A DNA stretch of 47,164 bases from Aquimarina litoralis (GTDB lineage: Bacteria; Bacteroidota; Bacteroidia; Flavobacteriales; Flavobacteriaceae), in NCBI RefSeq assembly GCF_019295435.1, contig NZ_WEKL01000001.1, positions 99,286-146,449 of the forward strand. Reading direction: 5' to 3'. Made by a program: the position numbers and the translations under genes. Below are positions 34,767-43,469 of this stretch, in pieces. The notes under the pieces were generated by a model. It made no database searches and was not told where the DNA came from. It saw nothing but the letters and a program-made list of their open reading frames with translations. Numbering within the stretch: position 1 is the stretch's first letter; each line of letters begins with the position of its first letter.

Positions 34767-34986
34767 ATGCGTATATCAGTACTCGGTTAAAAAATTACAC
34801 GAAGATACAAAGTAATTACGAAGTCGGAATTAAGAATGTAAAAAGATCAGGATAAATGCAATAAATCATGTTCTTTAAGGAGGTTTATGATGTTATTATT
34901 CTATAATTAAAGTTTTTGCATACTTTTCTTGTTCAGTTCTCCCGATATTATGTGCTAATCTGTAAGTCTACAAGGAAGAAAGGAAT

Positions 34987-36051
34987 TTAATTCTTTTTTT
35001 TCTTAATAATATACACTCCTTTACTCCGATCGAAGTTCATATTACTTAAATAACTATATCGTAGAAATAATACATTAGATTTTTTTTCATAATCTATCGG
35101 TAATGCGTATTGATCTATATATCGTATCCAATTACCAAGAATACCTTTTATAGCAGATTCCTTAAACTTGAGAGTTTCTCCATCAATTGTGAGATTATAA
35201 TATTCAATGGCGTCAAAGCCAAATGGCGCGGTTTCTAATTGTCCAGTTTTCCAATAGGACATAACAGAAATGTTGTCTTTTTCTCGATATTTTTGATTGT
35301 AATAACTAAGATTTTTTCGGCCTTCATCAAAATCATCGATACTCCAATCATTAGAATATTTGTTGTTTTTTATGTCTTTTAGAAGCACCAAAGGTGTGAA
35401 CTTTGCTGGTAATATATCTCTATCTTTATGAACATGACCACCTCTGATATAGTGTTTTTTATTTTTTGGAGAATACAATTTGATCCAACTTCCATTTATT
35501 TTACAATATATAAGAAATCCGGATTGAGGATGAGGTAGCGACTCTCCGTAAAGTACTTCGGATGAATCCTTATAAAGTTTGGTGTACACCTGTTGCCACT
35601 TATCTAATGACAATTCCTGATTTTTATTAATTACTTCCTTGAAATATTCGGGTTCTACTATATCTTGTGTAAAATCATATACTTCGTTTTGAGTAAATAG
35701 AAAAGAAGAATATTCTGGGAACTCCATACCAGGTAGAAGCGGAGTTGAGAAAATTTCTTCTCCCTCAGCATTAATTTTTAGTACTTTATCATGATAATTG
35801 TAGACAAGAAAAAAGTTTTTTTCAGTATTATATACTATGGTTGGTAATCGATTATTGCTAAAAGACATACGTTTCATAATATAATTTTTTGATGATGTTC
35901 CTTCTTCCATGAATGGATATTCTTCAAATTCAGAACTTTTAAACAATTTTGCAGTTGTGATATTATAAAAAGTAAATGACTGCAGTAAGAAAATGATGAG
36001 TGCTACAAAGAAAACTAGCACTCCCAGAATCACAAAAACCCTAAGTTTCAT
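34987..36051 (-). CDS. Membrane-anchored hypothetical protein
   Basis: 354 residues from ATG 36051. Basic start MKLR, then one hydrophobic segment (VFVILGVLVFFVALIIFLLQSF, ~5-26), so it is anchored in the inner membrane with the bulk outside the cytoplasm. The exposed part has aromatic-rich strands such as TIVYNTEKNFFLVYNYHDKVLKINAEGEEIFSTPLLPG, which look like blades of a propeller, and a highly basic end (YIIKKKKN). I do not recognise a family. An upstream in-frame ATG at 36093 would put 14 residues before the basic start. Separate transcription unit downstream of the yicC fossil. Confidence 0.65.
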   Translation of the reverse strand: MKLRVFVILGVLVFFVALIIFLLQSFTFYNITTAKLFKSSEFEEYPFMEEGTSSKNYIMKRMSFSNNRLPTIVYNTEKNFFLVYNYHDKVLKINAEGEEIFSTPLLPGMEFPEYSSFLFTQNEVYDFTQDIVEPEYFKEVINKNQELSLDKWQQVYTKLYKDSSEVLYGESLPHPQSGFLIYCKINGSWIKLYSPKNKKHYIRGGHVHKDRDILPAKFTPLVLLKDIKNNKYSNDWSIDDFDEGRKNLSYYNQKYREKDNISVMSYWKTGQLETAPFGFDAIEYYNLTIDGETLKFKESAIKGILGNWIRYIDQYALPIDYEKKSNVLFLRYSYLSNMNFDRSKGVYIIKKKKN

Positions 36052-36156
36052 CTTTTTTTTGATAAAACTAGAAATTAAATATTCTGTAGTCATCCCTGAA
36101 AATGGGGAAATTCATATTTAAATAACCGTAAATTTAAATGAGTTTTGTTGTGTAGT

Positions 36157-36197
36157 GATTTTACTTCTATAGTGATTTTCTTTGTTAGAAGTTGAGG
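36157..36197 (-). pseudogene. Fossil fragment of a yicC-like gene
   Basis: Matches yicC bases 34690-34730 at 38 of 41 positions, same strand. The minus-strand frame reads PQLLTKKITIEVKSL against LQLPTKKITIEVKSL in the intact protein. Past the DNA match the frame continues HNKTHLNLRL against NSKNLDLNARI (one codon shorter), so protein-level resemblance extends further. No start codon or MTGFGK segment precedes it. Confidence 0.7.
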
Positions 36198-36246
36198 TGT
36201 TATGAATTTACATTTGTGTAAGTATATAAGGTAAAGGTTATGTAGT

Positions 36247-36810
36247 TCAGGATGTTGAGTTTTTTGAAACGTCCTTATTCATTATAATTTTATCAATGTA
36301 TCTTCCTTTTTCAAGGAAAAAATTTGGAATTCGTCCCACTTGTTGAAATCCCATTTTATGATACAAAGCAATTCCAGAAGTGTTGGAAGCATATACTTCT
36401 AGCCAGGCTATATGTACAATTGGGTTTTCTTTTGCCCAATCCAAAGTATTTTGAAGTAGTAGCGTTCCTATACCTTGATTTTGCCATTTTGTATGAACTC
36501 CCATACCAATCATTGCCGTGTGTTCCATTTTCTTTCTCCAGCTACCTGTAAGATCAATATTACCAACCATAATATTTTCGATTGATGCTACGAGAATAAT
36601 ACTGTTCTTTTCAGATTGATATCGTTCGATCATTTCTCTTTCCTGATCAGTATCATTAGGATATTCAAAATCGAATAATGGTATGGTCTGAGTATTTTTT
36701 AAGTATTGTAGTTTTAGTTCTCGTAATTCTTGGGCATCATCGGGCACGGCATGTCTAATGGTGATAATTTGATTGTTTTTTGACTTGTATGTCTTTGAAG
36801 TGAAACTCAA
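36247..36810 (-). CDS. GNAT-family N-acetyltransferase
   Basis: Transfers an acetyl group from acetyl-CoA to an amine; substrate unknown. 187 residues. GNAT motifs: ITIRHAVPDDAQELRELK at the N-terminus, IILVASIENIMVGNIDL, the acetyl-CoA pyrophosphate loop in MGVHTKWQNQGIGTLLLQNTLDWAKE (Q/R-x-x-G-x-G variant), and LEVYASNTSGIALYHKMGFQQVGRIPNFF. The start is TTG at 36810, immediately after the hemJ stop codon, which points to translational coupling; no ATG is available before the first conserved strand. Last gene of the Vps10 - hemJ - GNAT unit. Confidence 0.85.
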   Translation of the reverse strand: MSFTSKTYKSKNNQIITIRHAVPDDAQELRELKLQYLKNTQTIPLFDFEYPNDTDQEREMIERYQSEKNSIILVASIENIMVGNIDLTGSWRKKMEHTAMIGMGVHTKWQNQGIGTLLLQNTLDWAKENPIVHIAWLEVYASNTSGIALYHKMGFQQVGRIPNFFLEKGRYIDKIIMNKDVSKNSTS

Positions 36811-37362
36811 TTAAGCATTCTGGTTTTTATCTCTCACTCTTTTGTAAAATTTGATTCCTAGCATTAAAAGAACAGCCAATAATAAGATTCCGATAACACC
36901 ATAAATCCAATTAACCGCATCTCTTACAATAACCAAAAATATCACAGCAAAAAGAATAATAGTAGCACCTTCATTCCATAATCTCATTTGATTGGAAGTC
37001 CATTTTACGATTCCATTTTGTAGTTGATTAAAAATCTGATGACTTTTTAGGTGGTATAACCAAAGTAAAACAACGAATCCTAGTTTTACGTGCATCCAAC
37101 CATTATGTAAAATTCCAGGTCGTAATAATAGTAACCAGATGGCAAAAATAGTTGCTAAAATAGCTGAAGGCCACGTAATAATGAACCAAAGACGTTTGGC
37201 CATTAATTTTAATTGACTTCCTAATATTTCTTTATCTGGAGAAGGTTTTTCGGAAGCTTCTATTTGATAAATAAATAATCTAGGGATATAAAAGAGCCCT
37301 GCAAACCAGGTGATCACAAAGATCAGGTGCAGGGCTTTTATGTAATCATAATATTCTTGCAT
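36811..37362 (-). CDS. hemJ: Protoporphyrinogen oxidase HemJ (CopD-like membrane protein)
   Basis: Oxidises protoporphyrinogen IX to protoporphyrin IX, the step before ferrochelatase. 183 residues with four to five membrane segments. Typical HemJ features: LHLIFVITWFAGLFYIPRLFIY with His12, RLWFIITWPSAI, GWMHVKLGFVVLLWLYH with His91 and Lys93 (equivalent to the essential His and Lys of HemJ), and MRLWNEGATIILFAVIFLVIVRD. Inner membrane. Lies 3 bp after the Vps10 gene and directly abuts the GNAT gene. hemH is 4.6 kb away on the same strand, in keeping with a haem role. Confidence 0.88.
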   Translation of the reverse strand: MQEYYDYIKALHLIFVITWFAGLFYIPRLFIYQIEASEKPSPDKEILGSQLKLMAKRLWFIITWPSAILATIFAIWLLLLRPGILHNGWMHVKLGFVVLLWLYHLKSHQIFNQLQNGIVKWTSNQMRLWNEGATIILFAVIFLVIVRDAVNWIYGVIGILLLAVLLMLGIKFYKRVRDKNQNA

Positions 37363-37365
37363 GCG

Positions 37366-40300
37366 TTATTCTACAAAAAGGTAATTGAGCTGCAAGGTAT
37401 TGAATTCTGAATTAAAGCTTTTTATTTCTTCTGAAATTAATTTGTCAAATAGATTTAATTGTGTCTCTATTTGCTTAGTCAATTCGTTCTTCACGGCAAT
37501 ATCCTGAGCTGTTGGACCGAAATCACCCATTCCTACCAAAGAATTTAAATGACCAAGTTTATTGGTTAGTTTTATTGGGAAATTTAATGGATCTTGACCG
37601 CTTCTATTTTTAGTTTGATATAGTGCTTTTTCAATTTCTCCAAATTGTTTTTGTAGATCTTTAGCTTTGGTTACTAAATCCTTTGTTTTTTCATCATCTT
37701 TATATTGTTTGGAGAACGATTTTAGTTGCGTATTGATTTTTCTGATCTTTTTAATCGACTGGTGTGCTTTATCCACTGTTTTATTTACATCAGTAATAAA
37801 ATCAAACTGCTGTTGCATTTGCTGAGGCGTAGCTTCTGCTCTTGGATCTGCTAAAATGGTGAAGGGTTGAGAAACTTCTTTTCCATTAACGTTTAAGCTT
37901 ACTTTATAAGTTCCTGGAACCGCTTTTGGTCCATCAAGACTTGCCCACCACAAGATCATTCCTTTTAATTTTTCGGCTCCTTCACCACGCATATTCCAAT
38001 TAAATTGATTTGCTCCTTCTTCTAGATCTTTTAATTGATGTTTTTTCTCCTTTGCGCTAGTGCTAAAAGAAGCAATAGTGTCTCCTTTGGTATTAAAATA
38101 TGTCAGAGCAACCGTATCTTTTTTCTTATCAAACTTTTTAAGATTAAAATATGTAATTACGCCACTTGGATGATTTGTTCCAGCAGTTTTAGAATCTTTG
38201 AAACTACCACCACGCATTCTATATGTGTCTTTTGGTTTAAAAAGAGTATAGTTTTGAGTAGCTATTGTATTGTTTAATTGATGAAGAACTGTTAGATCAT
38301 CAATGATCCAAAGGCTTCTTCCTTGCGTAGCAACCACTAAATTATTGTCTTTTAGTGCTAAATCAGTGATAGGAACTATGGGTAAATTTAACTGGAAAGG
38401 TTTCCAATTTGAGCCATCATCAAATGAAATGTACATTCCAGTCTCTGTGCCTGCGTATAATAACCCTTTTCGTTTAGGATCTGCTCGAAGTACTCTGGTA
38501 AAGTGTTCACTTGGAATTCCTGTGGTTATTTTTGTCCAAGACTGTCCATAATTAGTAGTCTTGTATAGATACGGTGCGAAATCACCAGATTTATATCGAG
38601 TTCCGGCAATATAGCAAGTACCTTCATTAAAAGGACTTGGTTCTATACTATTGATCATCATCCATTCTGGCATTCCCTTTGGAGTTACATTACTCCAATT
38701 TTTTCCACCATCTTTACTTACATGAACTAATCCATCATCACTACCCGTCCATAAAAGCCCTTCTTTGAGAGGACTTTCTGCAGCTGCAAAAATGGTACAG
38801 TAATATTCTACGGATGTATTATCCTGAGTGATAGGACCTCCAGAAGATTTTAGTTTACTAGGATCGTTTCTTGTAAGATCTGGGCTGATTACTTCCCAGC
38901 TTTGTCCTTCATTTTCTGTTACATGAACTTGATTAGAGAATGTATATAATCTATTAGGGTTATGTTTTGAAAACATAATTGGGAAATTCCATTGAAAACG
39001 ATACTTCATGTCTTCAGCTCCATGTCCCATCGGGTTGTCCGGCCAAACACTAATTGATCTAACGGTCTCAGTTTTGTGGTTTACTCTGGTAAGAAAACCA
39101 TCATAACTACCTCCGTATACAATATCATTATTTTTTGGGTCTACAGCAATATGTGCGGATTCTCCTCCTGCAGTAGATTCCCAATCGTCTTCAGAAATTG
39201 ACCATCCAGTACTTCTATGATTAATTCTTATAGTAGAATTATCTTGTTGAGCAGCATAAATTCTATATGGAAAACTATTATCCGTAGTCACTCTATAGAA
39301 TTGCGATGTTGGTTGATTATGATAGGTGCTCCAAGTTTCACCGCCATCATAAGTAATTTGTGCACCACCATCATCACCTATTACCATTCTTTTTGGGTTC
39401 TCCGGAGCTATCCAAAGATCGTGATGATCTCCATGTGGAGCTCTGAAGCTACTAAAGTTTTTTCCACCATCTTTACTTTTATGGTATGAAACATTCACAA
39501 CATATACTACATCTTTATCCTTAGGATCTGCATAAATTCTCGTGTAATACCAAGCGCGTTGGCGAAGACTACGATCACTATTTAAAAGATTCCAAGTTTC
39601 GCCACCATCTTCACTACGATAAACCCCACCTTTTTCTTTATTTTCTACGATAGCCCAAATTCTTTCACTATTCACTGGTGAAACGGTAACACCTATGATC
39701 CCCAACGTATCCTTGGCAAAGCCTTTATTTTTTGAAATTTCCTTCCATGTTTTTCCGCTATCAGTACTTTTCCATAAAGCGGAACCATCTCCACCAGAAC
39801 TTAAACTATATGGTGTTCTTCTGGCATTCCAGGTAGATGCGTATATTATTCTAGGATTGTTTGGATCTAAAGTAAGATCGACTGCACCAGCATCTTGATT
39901 TGCGAAAAGTACTTTGTTCCATGTTTTTCCACCATCAGTACTTTTATAAACACCTCTGTTTTGAGTTGGCTTATAGATGTTTCCTAAAACACCTGCGTAT
40001 ACAATATCCGGATTGGTTGGATGAATAGCTATTCTTGGAATATGTCTACTTTTAGGTAAACCTGATTGTGTCCATGTTTTTCCAGCATCGACACTTTTCC
40101 AAACACCATAACCGGAGGATACGTTTCCTCTAAGCGTCTTTTCACCACCACCAACATAGATCACATTAGGATCACTTTTGGATACTGAAATGGAACCAAC
40201 GGAACCCCCAAAAAAACCATCTGATATGTTTTCCCAAGTTCTTCCTCCATCCGTAGTTTTCCAGACACCACCACCTGTAGCACCGAAATAAAACAAATTT

Positions 40301-40473
40301 GGTTTTCCTGGAACACCTGTAACGGCAGCACTTCGTCCACCCCTAAAAGGTCCTACTAGTCTATATTCTAAGGCGTCATAAAGTTCTTCCTTATACGTTT
40401 GTGCATTTACTGATGAAAAATTGCCTATTACGAGAAATGCAATAAGCGTAAGTTTGATGATTCTTGAGTACAT
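37366..40473 (-). CDS. Secreted Vps10/BNR-repeat beta-propeller protein
   Basis: 1035 residues. Signal peptide 1-24 ending VNAQ. Opening YRLVGPFRGGRSAAVTGVPG, then many Asp-box blades: GGGVWKTTDGGRTWENIS, KSVDAGKTWTQSGL, YKSTDGGKTWNKVLF, WKSTDSGKTWKEIS and RSEDGGETWNLL, giving two seven-bladed propellers over ~30-750. Then a beta domain ~790-880, and a helical C-terminal ~150 residues rich in Lys/Gln/Glu. It ends LQLNYLFVE with no T9SS sorting domain, so it is likely periplasmic or membrane-bound by other means. Members are annotated as sortilin-like or glycosyl hydrolase; no catalytic site is visible. First gene of the unit with hemJ and GNAT. Confidence 0.87.
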   Translation of the reverse strand: MYSRIIKLTLIAFLVIGNFSSVNAQTYKEELYDALEYRLVGPFRGGRSAAVTGVPGKPNLFYFGATGGGVWKTTDGGRTWENISDGFFGGSVGSISVSKSDPNVIYVGGGEKTLRGNVSSGYGVWKSVDAGKTWTQSGLPKSRHIPRIAIHPTNPDIVYAGVLGNIYKPTQNRGVYKSTDGGKTWNKVLFANQDAGAVDLTLDPNNPRIIYASTWNARRTPYSLSSGGDGSALWKSTDSGKTWKEISKNKGFAKDTLGIIGVTVSPVNSERIWAIVENKEKGGVYRSEDGGETWNLLNSDRSLRQRAWYYTRIYADPKDKDVVYVVNVSYHKSKDGGKNFSSFRAPHGDHHDLWIAPENPKRMVIGDDGGAQITYDGGETWSTYHNQPTSQFYRVTTDNSFPYRIYAAQQDNSTIRINHRSTGWSISEDDWESTAGGESAHIAVDPKNNDIVYGGSYDGFLTRVNHKTETVRSISVWPDNPMGHGAEDMKYRFQWNFPIMFSKHNPNRLYTFSNQVHVTENEGQSWEVISPDLTRNDPSKLKSSGGPITQDNTSVEYYCTIFAAAESPLKEGLLWTGSDDGLVHVSKDGGKNWSNVTPKGMPEWMMINSIEPSPFNEGTCYIAGTRYKSGDFAPYLYKTTNYGQSWTKITTGIPSEHFTRVLRADPKRKGLLYAGTETGMYISFDDGSNWKPFQLNLPIVPITDLALKDNNLVVATQGRSLWIIDDLTVLHQLNNTIATQNYTLFKPKDTYRMRGGSFKDSKTAGTNHPSGVITYFNLKKFDKKKDTVALTYFNTKGDTIASFSTSAKEKKHQLKDLEEGANQFNWNMRGEGAEKLKGMILWWASLDGPKAVPGTYKVSLNVNGKEVSQPFTILADPRAEATPQQMQQQFDFITDVNKTVDKAHQSIKKIRKINTQLKSFSKQYKDDEKTKDLVTKAKDLQKQFGEIEKALYQTKNRSGQDPLNFPIKLTNKLGHLNSLVGMGDFGPTAQDIAVKNELTKQIETQLNLFDKLISEEIKSFNSEFNTLQLNYLFVE

Positions 40474-40585
40474 TTAGTTGAGTTTATAGTTTATACCTAA
40501 TAAGATAGATTAATGTTTGTGTAGATTTGACGGTCTACTAAAATCTGGAATAAATGCTTATTGAAAAAGATTTTCACGTAATTTT

Positions 40586-40608
40586 AACCTTAGCTTGCAG
40601 TTAAGGTT
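40586..40608. repeat. Inverted repeat downstream of the MATE gene
   Basis: AACCTTA/TAAGGTT with a 9-nt loop, 27 bp past the MATE stop on the minus strand. There is no clear U-tract, so it is only a weak terminator candidate. Confidence 0.4.
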
Positions 40609-40634
40609 TGATCATGTTACAAGAAATATCTTGA

Positions 40635-42023
40635 TTAAGTAACTTTTGGAAGTGCTAATGTTTTTCTAACCTCTCTATTTAAATAATAGCCTGTTACTAT
40701 TGTAGAAAGTACATCAGCAATAGGAAAAGCTATCCAAACACCAAGAACGCCAAGAAAAGGAGGGAGCATTATAATAAGAGGGATCAAAAAGAATCCTTGT
40801 TTTGTTAAGCTTAAAAGTAAGGCAGGAATCACCTTTCCAATGGATTGGAAATAAGCTGAACCGATAAGCTGTACTATAATTACTGGAGTAGCTAAAAACA
40901 CAATTCTAAGGGCTGAGGGTGTTCTTTGAAGAATTTCTTTATTGTTGGCAAGAGTTTCTGGATCAAGAGATTCTTTGGTACTTACGAAAATAGAAATAAA
41001 CTGATGAGGAAAAACCATTATTATCAGGAATATAAGAATTGCTAATATTCCTCCATACGTAATGGATGTATTAATAGATTCTCTAACTCTTTGAAATTTT
41101 TTGGCTCCATAATTATATCCTGCAATAGGCATAAAACCTTGATTGACTCCAATCACAGGAAAAAGAGAGAACATTAAGACTGTTCTTATAATACCATACG
41201 AAGCAATATCCAATTCATCACCATAATTTCCTAGAACGTTATTTAGTAAAATCCCTAATACTGCAATTGTGCCTTGTCTGGCAAGAGTAACAAAACTAAG
41301 TCCGCTAATTTCATTTACAATAGACTTTTTTAGTTTGATAGATTCAGCGTTAAGAGGCAATTCGCTTTTAACAATAAAAAACCACAATATAAAGCCAAAG
41401 CAAATCGCATAACTTATAAAAGTAGCCCATGCGGCACCTTCCATTCCGTAGCCTAGTACATTAATCAGGATATAATCTAGAAAAATATTACCAATTGCAG
41501 GTAATATCATTGCTACCATTGCAAATGTTGGTTTTCCTTCTGCACGGATTACATTGTTGCCCATCATAGACATAGAAAGCATAACAATGCCGTAGAGTAC
41601 TATTCTATAATAAATAAGTGCATACTCTTTAAAAGATTCTTCAGCTCCTAGAAAACCTATAAAAAAATCTTGAAAAATCAGTCCTATTAAAGCCAGAGAT
41701 CCTGATATTAAAAAAGTTAAGGTGGTTTGATTACCAAAAACTCGTAATGCTTTTTCCTGATCTCCAGAACCCAAGGCTCTGGATAATACCGAACTTCCTC
41801 CAATTCCTATAGCTAATCCAATCGCACCAATAAAAAAAGTAAAAGGAATGACCACTTGAACTGCAGAAATTGCAAGACCACCTATCCAGTTTCCTAGGAA
41901 GGCAGTATCTACAATCATATTTAGAGACATGACCAATATTCCAATAGAGGCTGGTACTGCCTGCTGAATAAGTAGTTTTCCGATGGGTTTAGTTCCTAAA
42001 GCTTCTGAGCTTGCTTTTGCCAT
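40635..42023 (-). CDS. MATE-family efflux transporter
   Basis: 462 residues with twelve hydrophobic segments in two similar halves; expels cationic drugs or metabolites using Na+ or H+ gradients; inner membrane. Family segments: LLIQQAVPASIGILVMSLNMIVDTAFLGNW, GGSSVLSRALGSGDQEKA, RAEGKPTFAMVAMILPAIGNIFLDYI and GVNQGFMPIAGYNYGAKKFQRVRESI. The start codon overlaps the hemH stop by one base, so the two are translationally coupled. Substrate is not predictable; the coupling to hemH makes a porphyrin or haem-related substrate thinkable but unproven. Confidence 0.92.
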   Translation of the reverse strand: MAKASSEALGTKPIGKLLIQQAVPASIGILVMSLNMIVDTAFLGNWIGGLAISAVQVVIPFTFFIGAIGLAIGIGGSSVLSRALGSGDQEKALRVFGNQTTLTFLISGSLALIGLIFQDFFIGFLGAEESFKEYALIYYRIVLYGIVMLSMSMMGNNVIRAEGKPTFAMVAMILPAIGNIFLDYILINVLGYGMEGAAWATFISYAICFGFILWFFIVKSELPLNAESIKLKKSIVNEISGLSFVTLARQGTIAVLGILLNNVLGNYGDELDIASYGIIRTVLMFSLFPVIGVNQGFMPIAGYNYGAKKFQRVRESINTSITYGGILAILIFLIIMVFPHQFISIFVSTKESLDPETLANNKEILQRTPSALRIVFLATPVIIVQLIGSAYFQSIGKVIPALLLSLTKQGFFLIPLIIMLPPFLGVLGVWIAFPIADVLSTIVTGYYLNREVRKTLALPKVT

Positions 42024-43060
42024 TATTGCACTGGAATTTTTTCTTCAACCCATTCATTTACCCAGTTTCCAAGTACATCCGCCCAGTCATCGCGATCATT
42101 CAAACAAGGAATTGTTGTAAATTCTTTTCCACCAACTTCATGGAAAATTTCTTCACCTTCCATAGCGATTTCTTCTAAGGTTTCTAAGCAGTCAGATACA
42201 AAGGCTGGAGTAACGATGGCCATTTTTTGAAGACCTTCTTTCCCCATTCTTTCTATAGTTCTATCTGTATAAGGTTGTAACCAGGGATCAAAACCTAATC
42301 TGGATTGGAACGAAGTAGAATAAGTTCCATTTTTGAGTCCTAATTTTTTAGCTACCTGAACTGTGGTCATTTCGCATTGATGACGATAGCAGAATTCATG
42401 TTGTACTGAACCTTTCTTAAAACAGCATTTTCCATCCATTTTACAGTTTCCATTGCTGACATCACTTTTTCTAATATGTCTCTCAGGAACACCGTGGTAA
42501 CTAAATAAAAGATGATCATATTCAACACCTCCTAAGTGTTCGGAAATGCTAGTAGCTAATACGTCGATATATTCCTTTTTGTTATAAAATGCAGGAATAT
42601 CGGAGATTTTCATATGAGGAAAATGTTCTTTTCTCAATTCTTCAGCAAGTACTAAAATAGTTTCAGTAGTAGCCATTGCGAATTGAGGATATAAAGGAAC
42701 AATCAGCACTTCATCGACCCCTTTTTCATGCAATTCTTGTAATCCTTTTAGAATGCTCATAGAACCGTATCGCATCGCTAGTCCGACAGGAATTGTAGTA
42801 CGCTCAGCAACTTTTTTTTGCAATCTTTCAGAAAGAACAATTAAAGGAGAACCTTCATCCCACCATATTTTTTTATAGGCAGCTGCAGATTTTTTTGGAC
42901 GGGTATTTAGAATTATTCCTTTTACCAATAATGTTCTGGCCCATAAAGGAACATCTATGACTCTTGGATCCATTAAAAACTCACCAAGATATTTCTTTAC
43001 GTCCTTTGGATTCGTACTATCAGGAGATCCCAAGTTAACAAGAAGTACACCTTTACTCAT
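42023..43060 (-). CDS. hemH: Ferrochelatase
   Basis: Inserts Fe2+ into protoporphyrin IX to make protohaem. 345 residues. Family segments: VLLVNLGSPDS, FLMDPRVIDVP, GSPLIVLSERL, LYPQFAMATTE, SYHGVPERH with catalytic His189, SFQSRLGFDPWLQPYTD, and PAFVSDCLETLEEIAMEG with the acidic proton-channel residues. Between His189 and SFQSR there is a Cys-rich stretch with Cys206, Cys212, Cys213, Cys224 and Cys229 that E. coli and Bacillus enzymes lack. First of a coupled pair with the MATE gene. The protoporphyrinogen oxidase gene hemJ is 4.6 kb downstream on the same strand. Confidence 0.95.
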   Translation of the reverse strand: MSKGVLLVNLGSPDSTNPKDVKKYLGEFLMDPRVIDVPLWARTLLVKGIILNTRPKKSAAAYKKIWWDEGSPLIVLSERLQKKVAERTTIPVGLAMRYGSMSILKGLQELHEKGVDEVLIVPLYPQFAMATTETILVLAEELRKEHFPHMKISDIPAFYNKKEYIDVLATSISEHLGGVEYDHLLFSYHGVPERHIRKSDVSNGNCKMDGKCCFKKGSVQHEFCYRHQCEMTTVQVAKKLGLKNGTYSTSFQSRLGFDPWLQPYTDRTIERMGKEGLQKMAIVTPAFVSDCLETLEEIAMEGEEIFHEVGGKEFTTIPCLNDRDDWADVLGNWVNEWVEEKIPVQ

Positions 43061-43104
43061 AGTTTTTCTTTTTCGAGAGGTAAAAATACAAACTATTCTA
43101 TGGA

Positions 43105-43139
43105 TAGATCATAAAATTATAATAAGACTTAATGATCTA
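43105..43139. promoter_or_regulatory. Inverted repeat upstream of hemH
   Basis: TAGATCAT (43105-43112) and ATGATCTA (43132-43139), a perfect 8-bp inverted repeat with 19-nt spacer, 45 bp upstream of the hemH start. A second, AT-only inverted repeat AATTAC/GTAATT lies at 43142-43158. Possible operator; binder unknown. Confidence 0.4.
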
Positions 43140-43287
43140 GGAATTACTAATTGTAATTGTTAATTGGGGCGTACAAATCTTATTTTAACAATCATTACTG
43201 AAATTATTGAGCACACGTTAAAATGTAATAAACAGAAGAGTCTCAGATAATATTTTCTTATTTTTATAAGATCAAAAAAGCATTGAC

Positions 43288-43461
43288 ATGAAACGTATTA
43301 TTGTAGACGTAGAAAAAGATAAACTACCATTTATCTTAGAATTGTTAGAACATTTTGAGTTTGTTTCTGTTTTGGCAGATCCAGATGTTGACGATAGAGG
43401 AATGTATGATTCCATAGTTTCTTTACAAAAGGGAGAAGGTATTCCTGTAAAAGAATCGTAG
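43288..43461 (+). CDS. Small hypothetical protein (57 residues)
   Basis: An open frame of 57 codons from ATG 43288 to TAG 43461. Sequence begins MKRIIVDVEKDKLPFILELL and ends KGEGIPVKES. Predicted strand - helix - strand (IIVDVEKDKLPFILELLEHFEFVSVLADPD), acidic overall, no signal peptide. The shape recalls small antitoxin-like proteins with an N-terminal strand and helix, but no toxin gene is next to it, so no function is claimed. Codon use is like its neighbours and third positions look coding. It converges with the AraC gene (8-bp gap) and diverges from hemH. Confidence 0.6.
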   Translation: MKRIIVDVEKDKLPFILELLEHFEFVSVLADPDVDDRGMYDSIVSLQKGEGIPVKES

Positions 43462-43469
43462 AGACAATG

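Noticed and set aside
34875-34907. Strong Shine-Dalgarno-like AAGGAGG followed by ATGATG on the plus strand
   Set aside because: The frame stops after seven codons, and such sites are little used in Bacteroidota; probably chance.
43288-43461. Calling the 57-codon gene an antitoxin of a toxin-antitoxin pair
   Set aside because: No toxin-like gene is adjacent; the neighbours are hemH and an AraC regulator, so only a hypothetical protein is reported.
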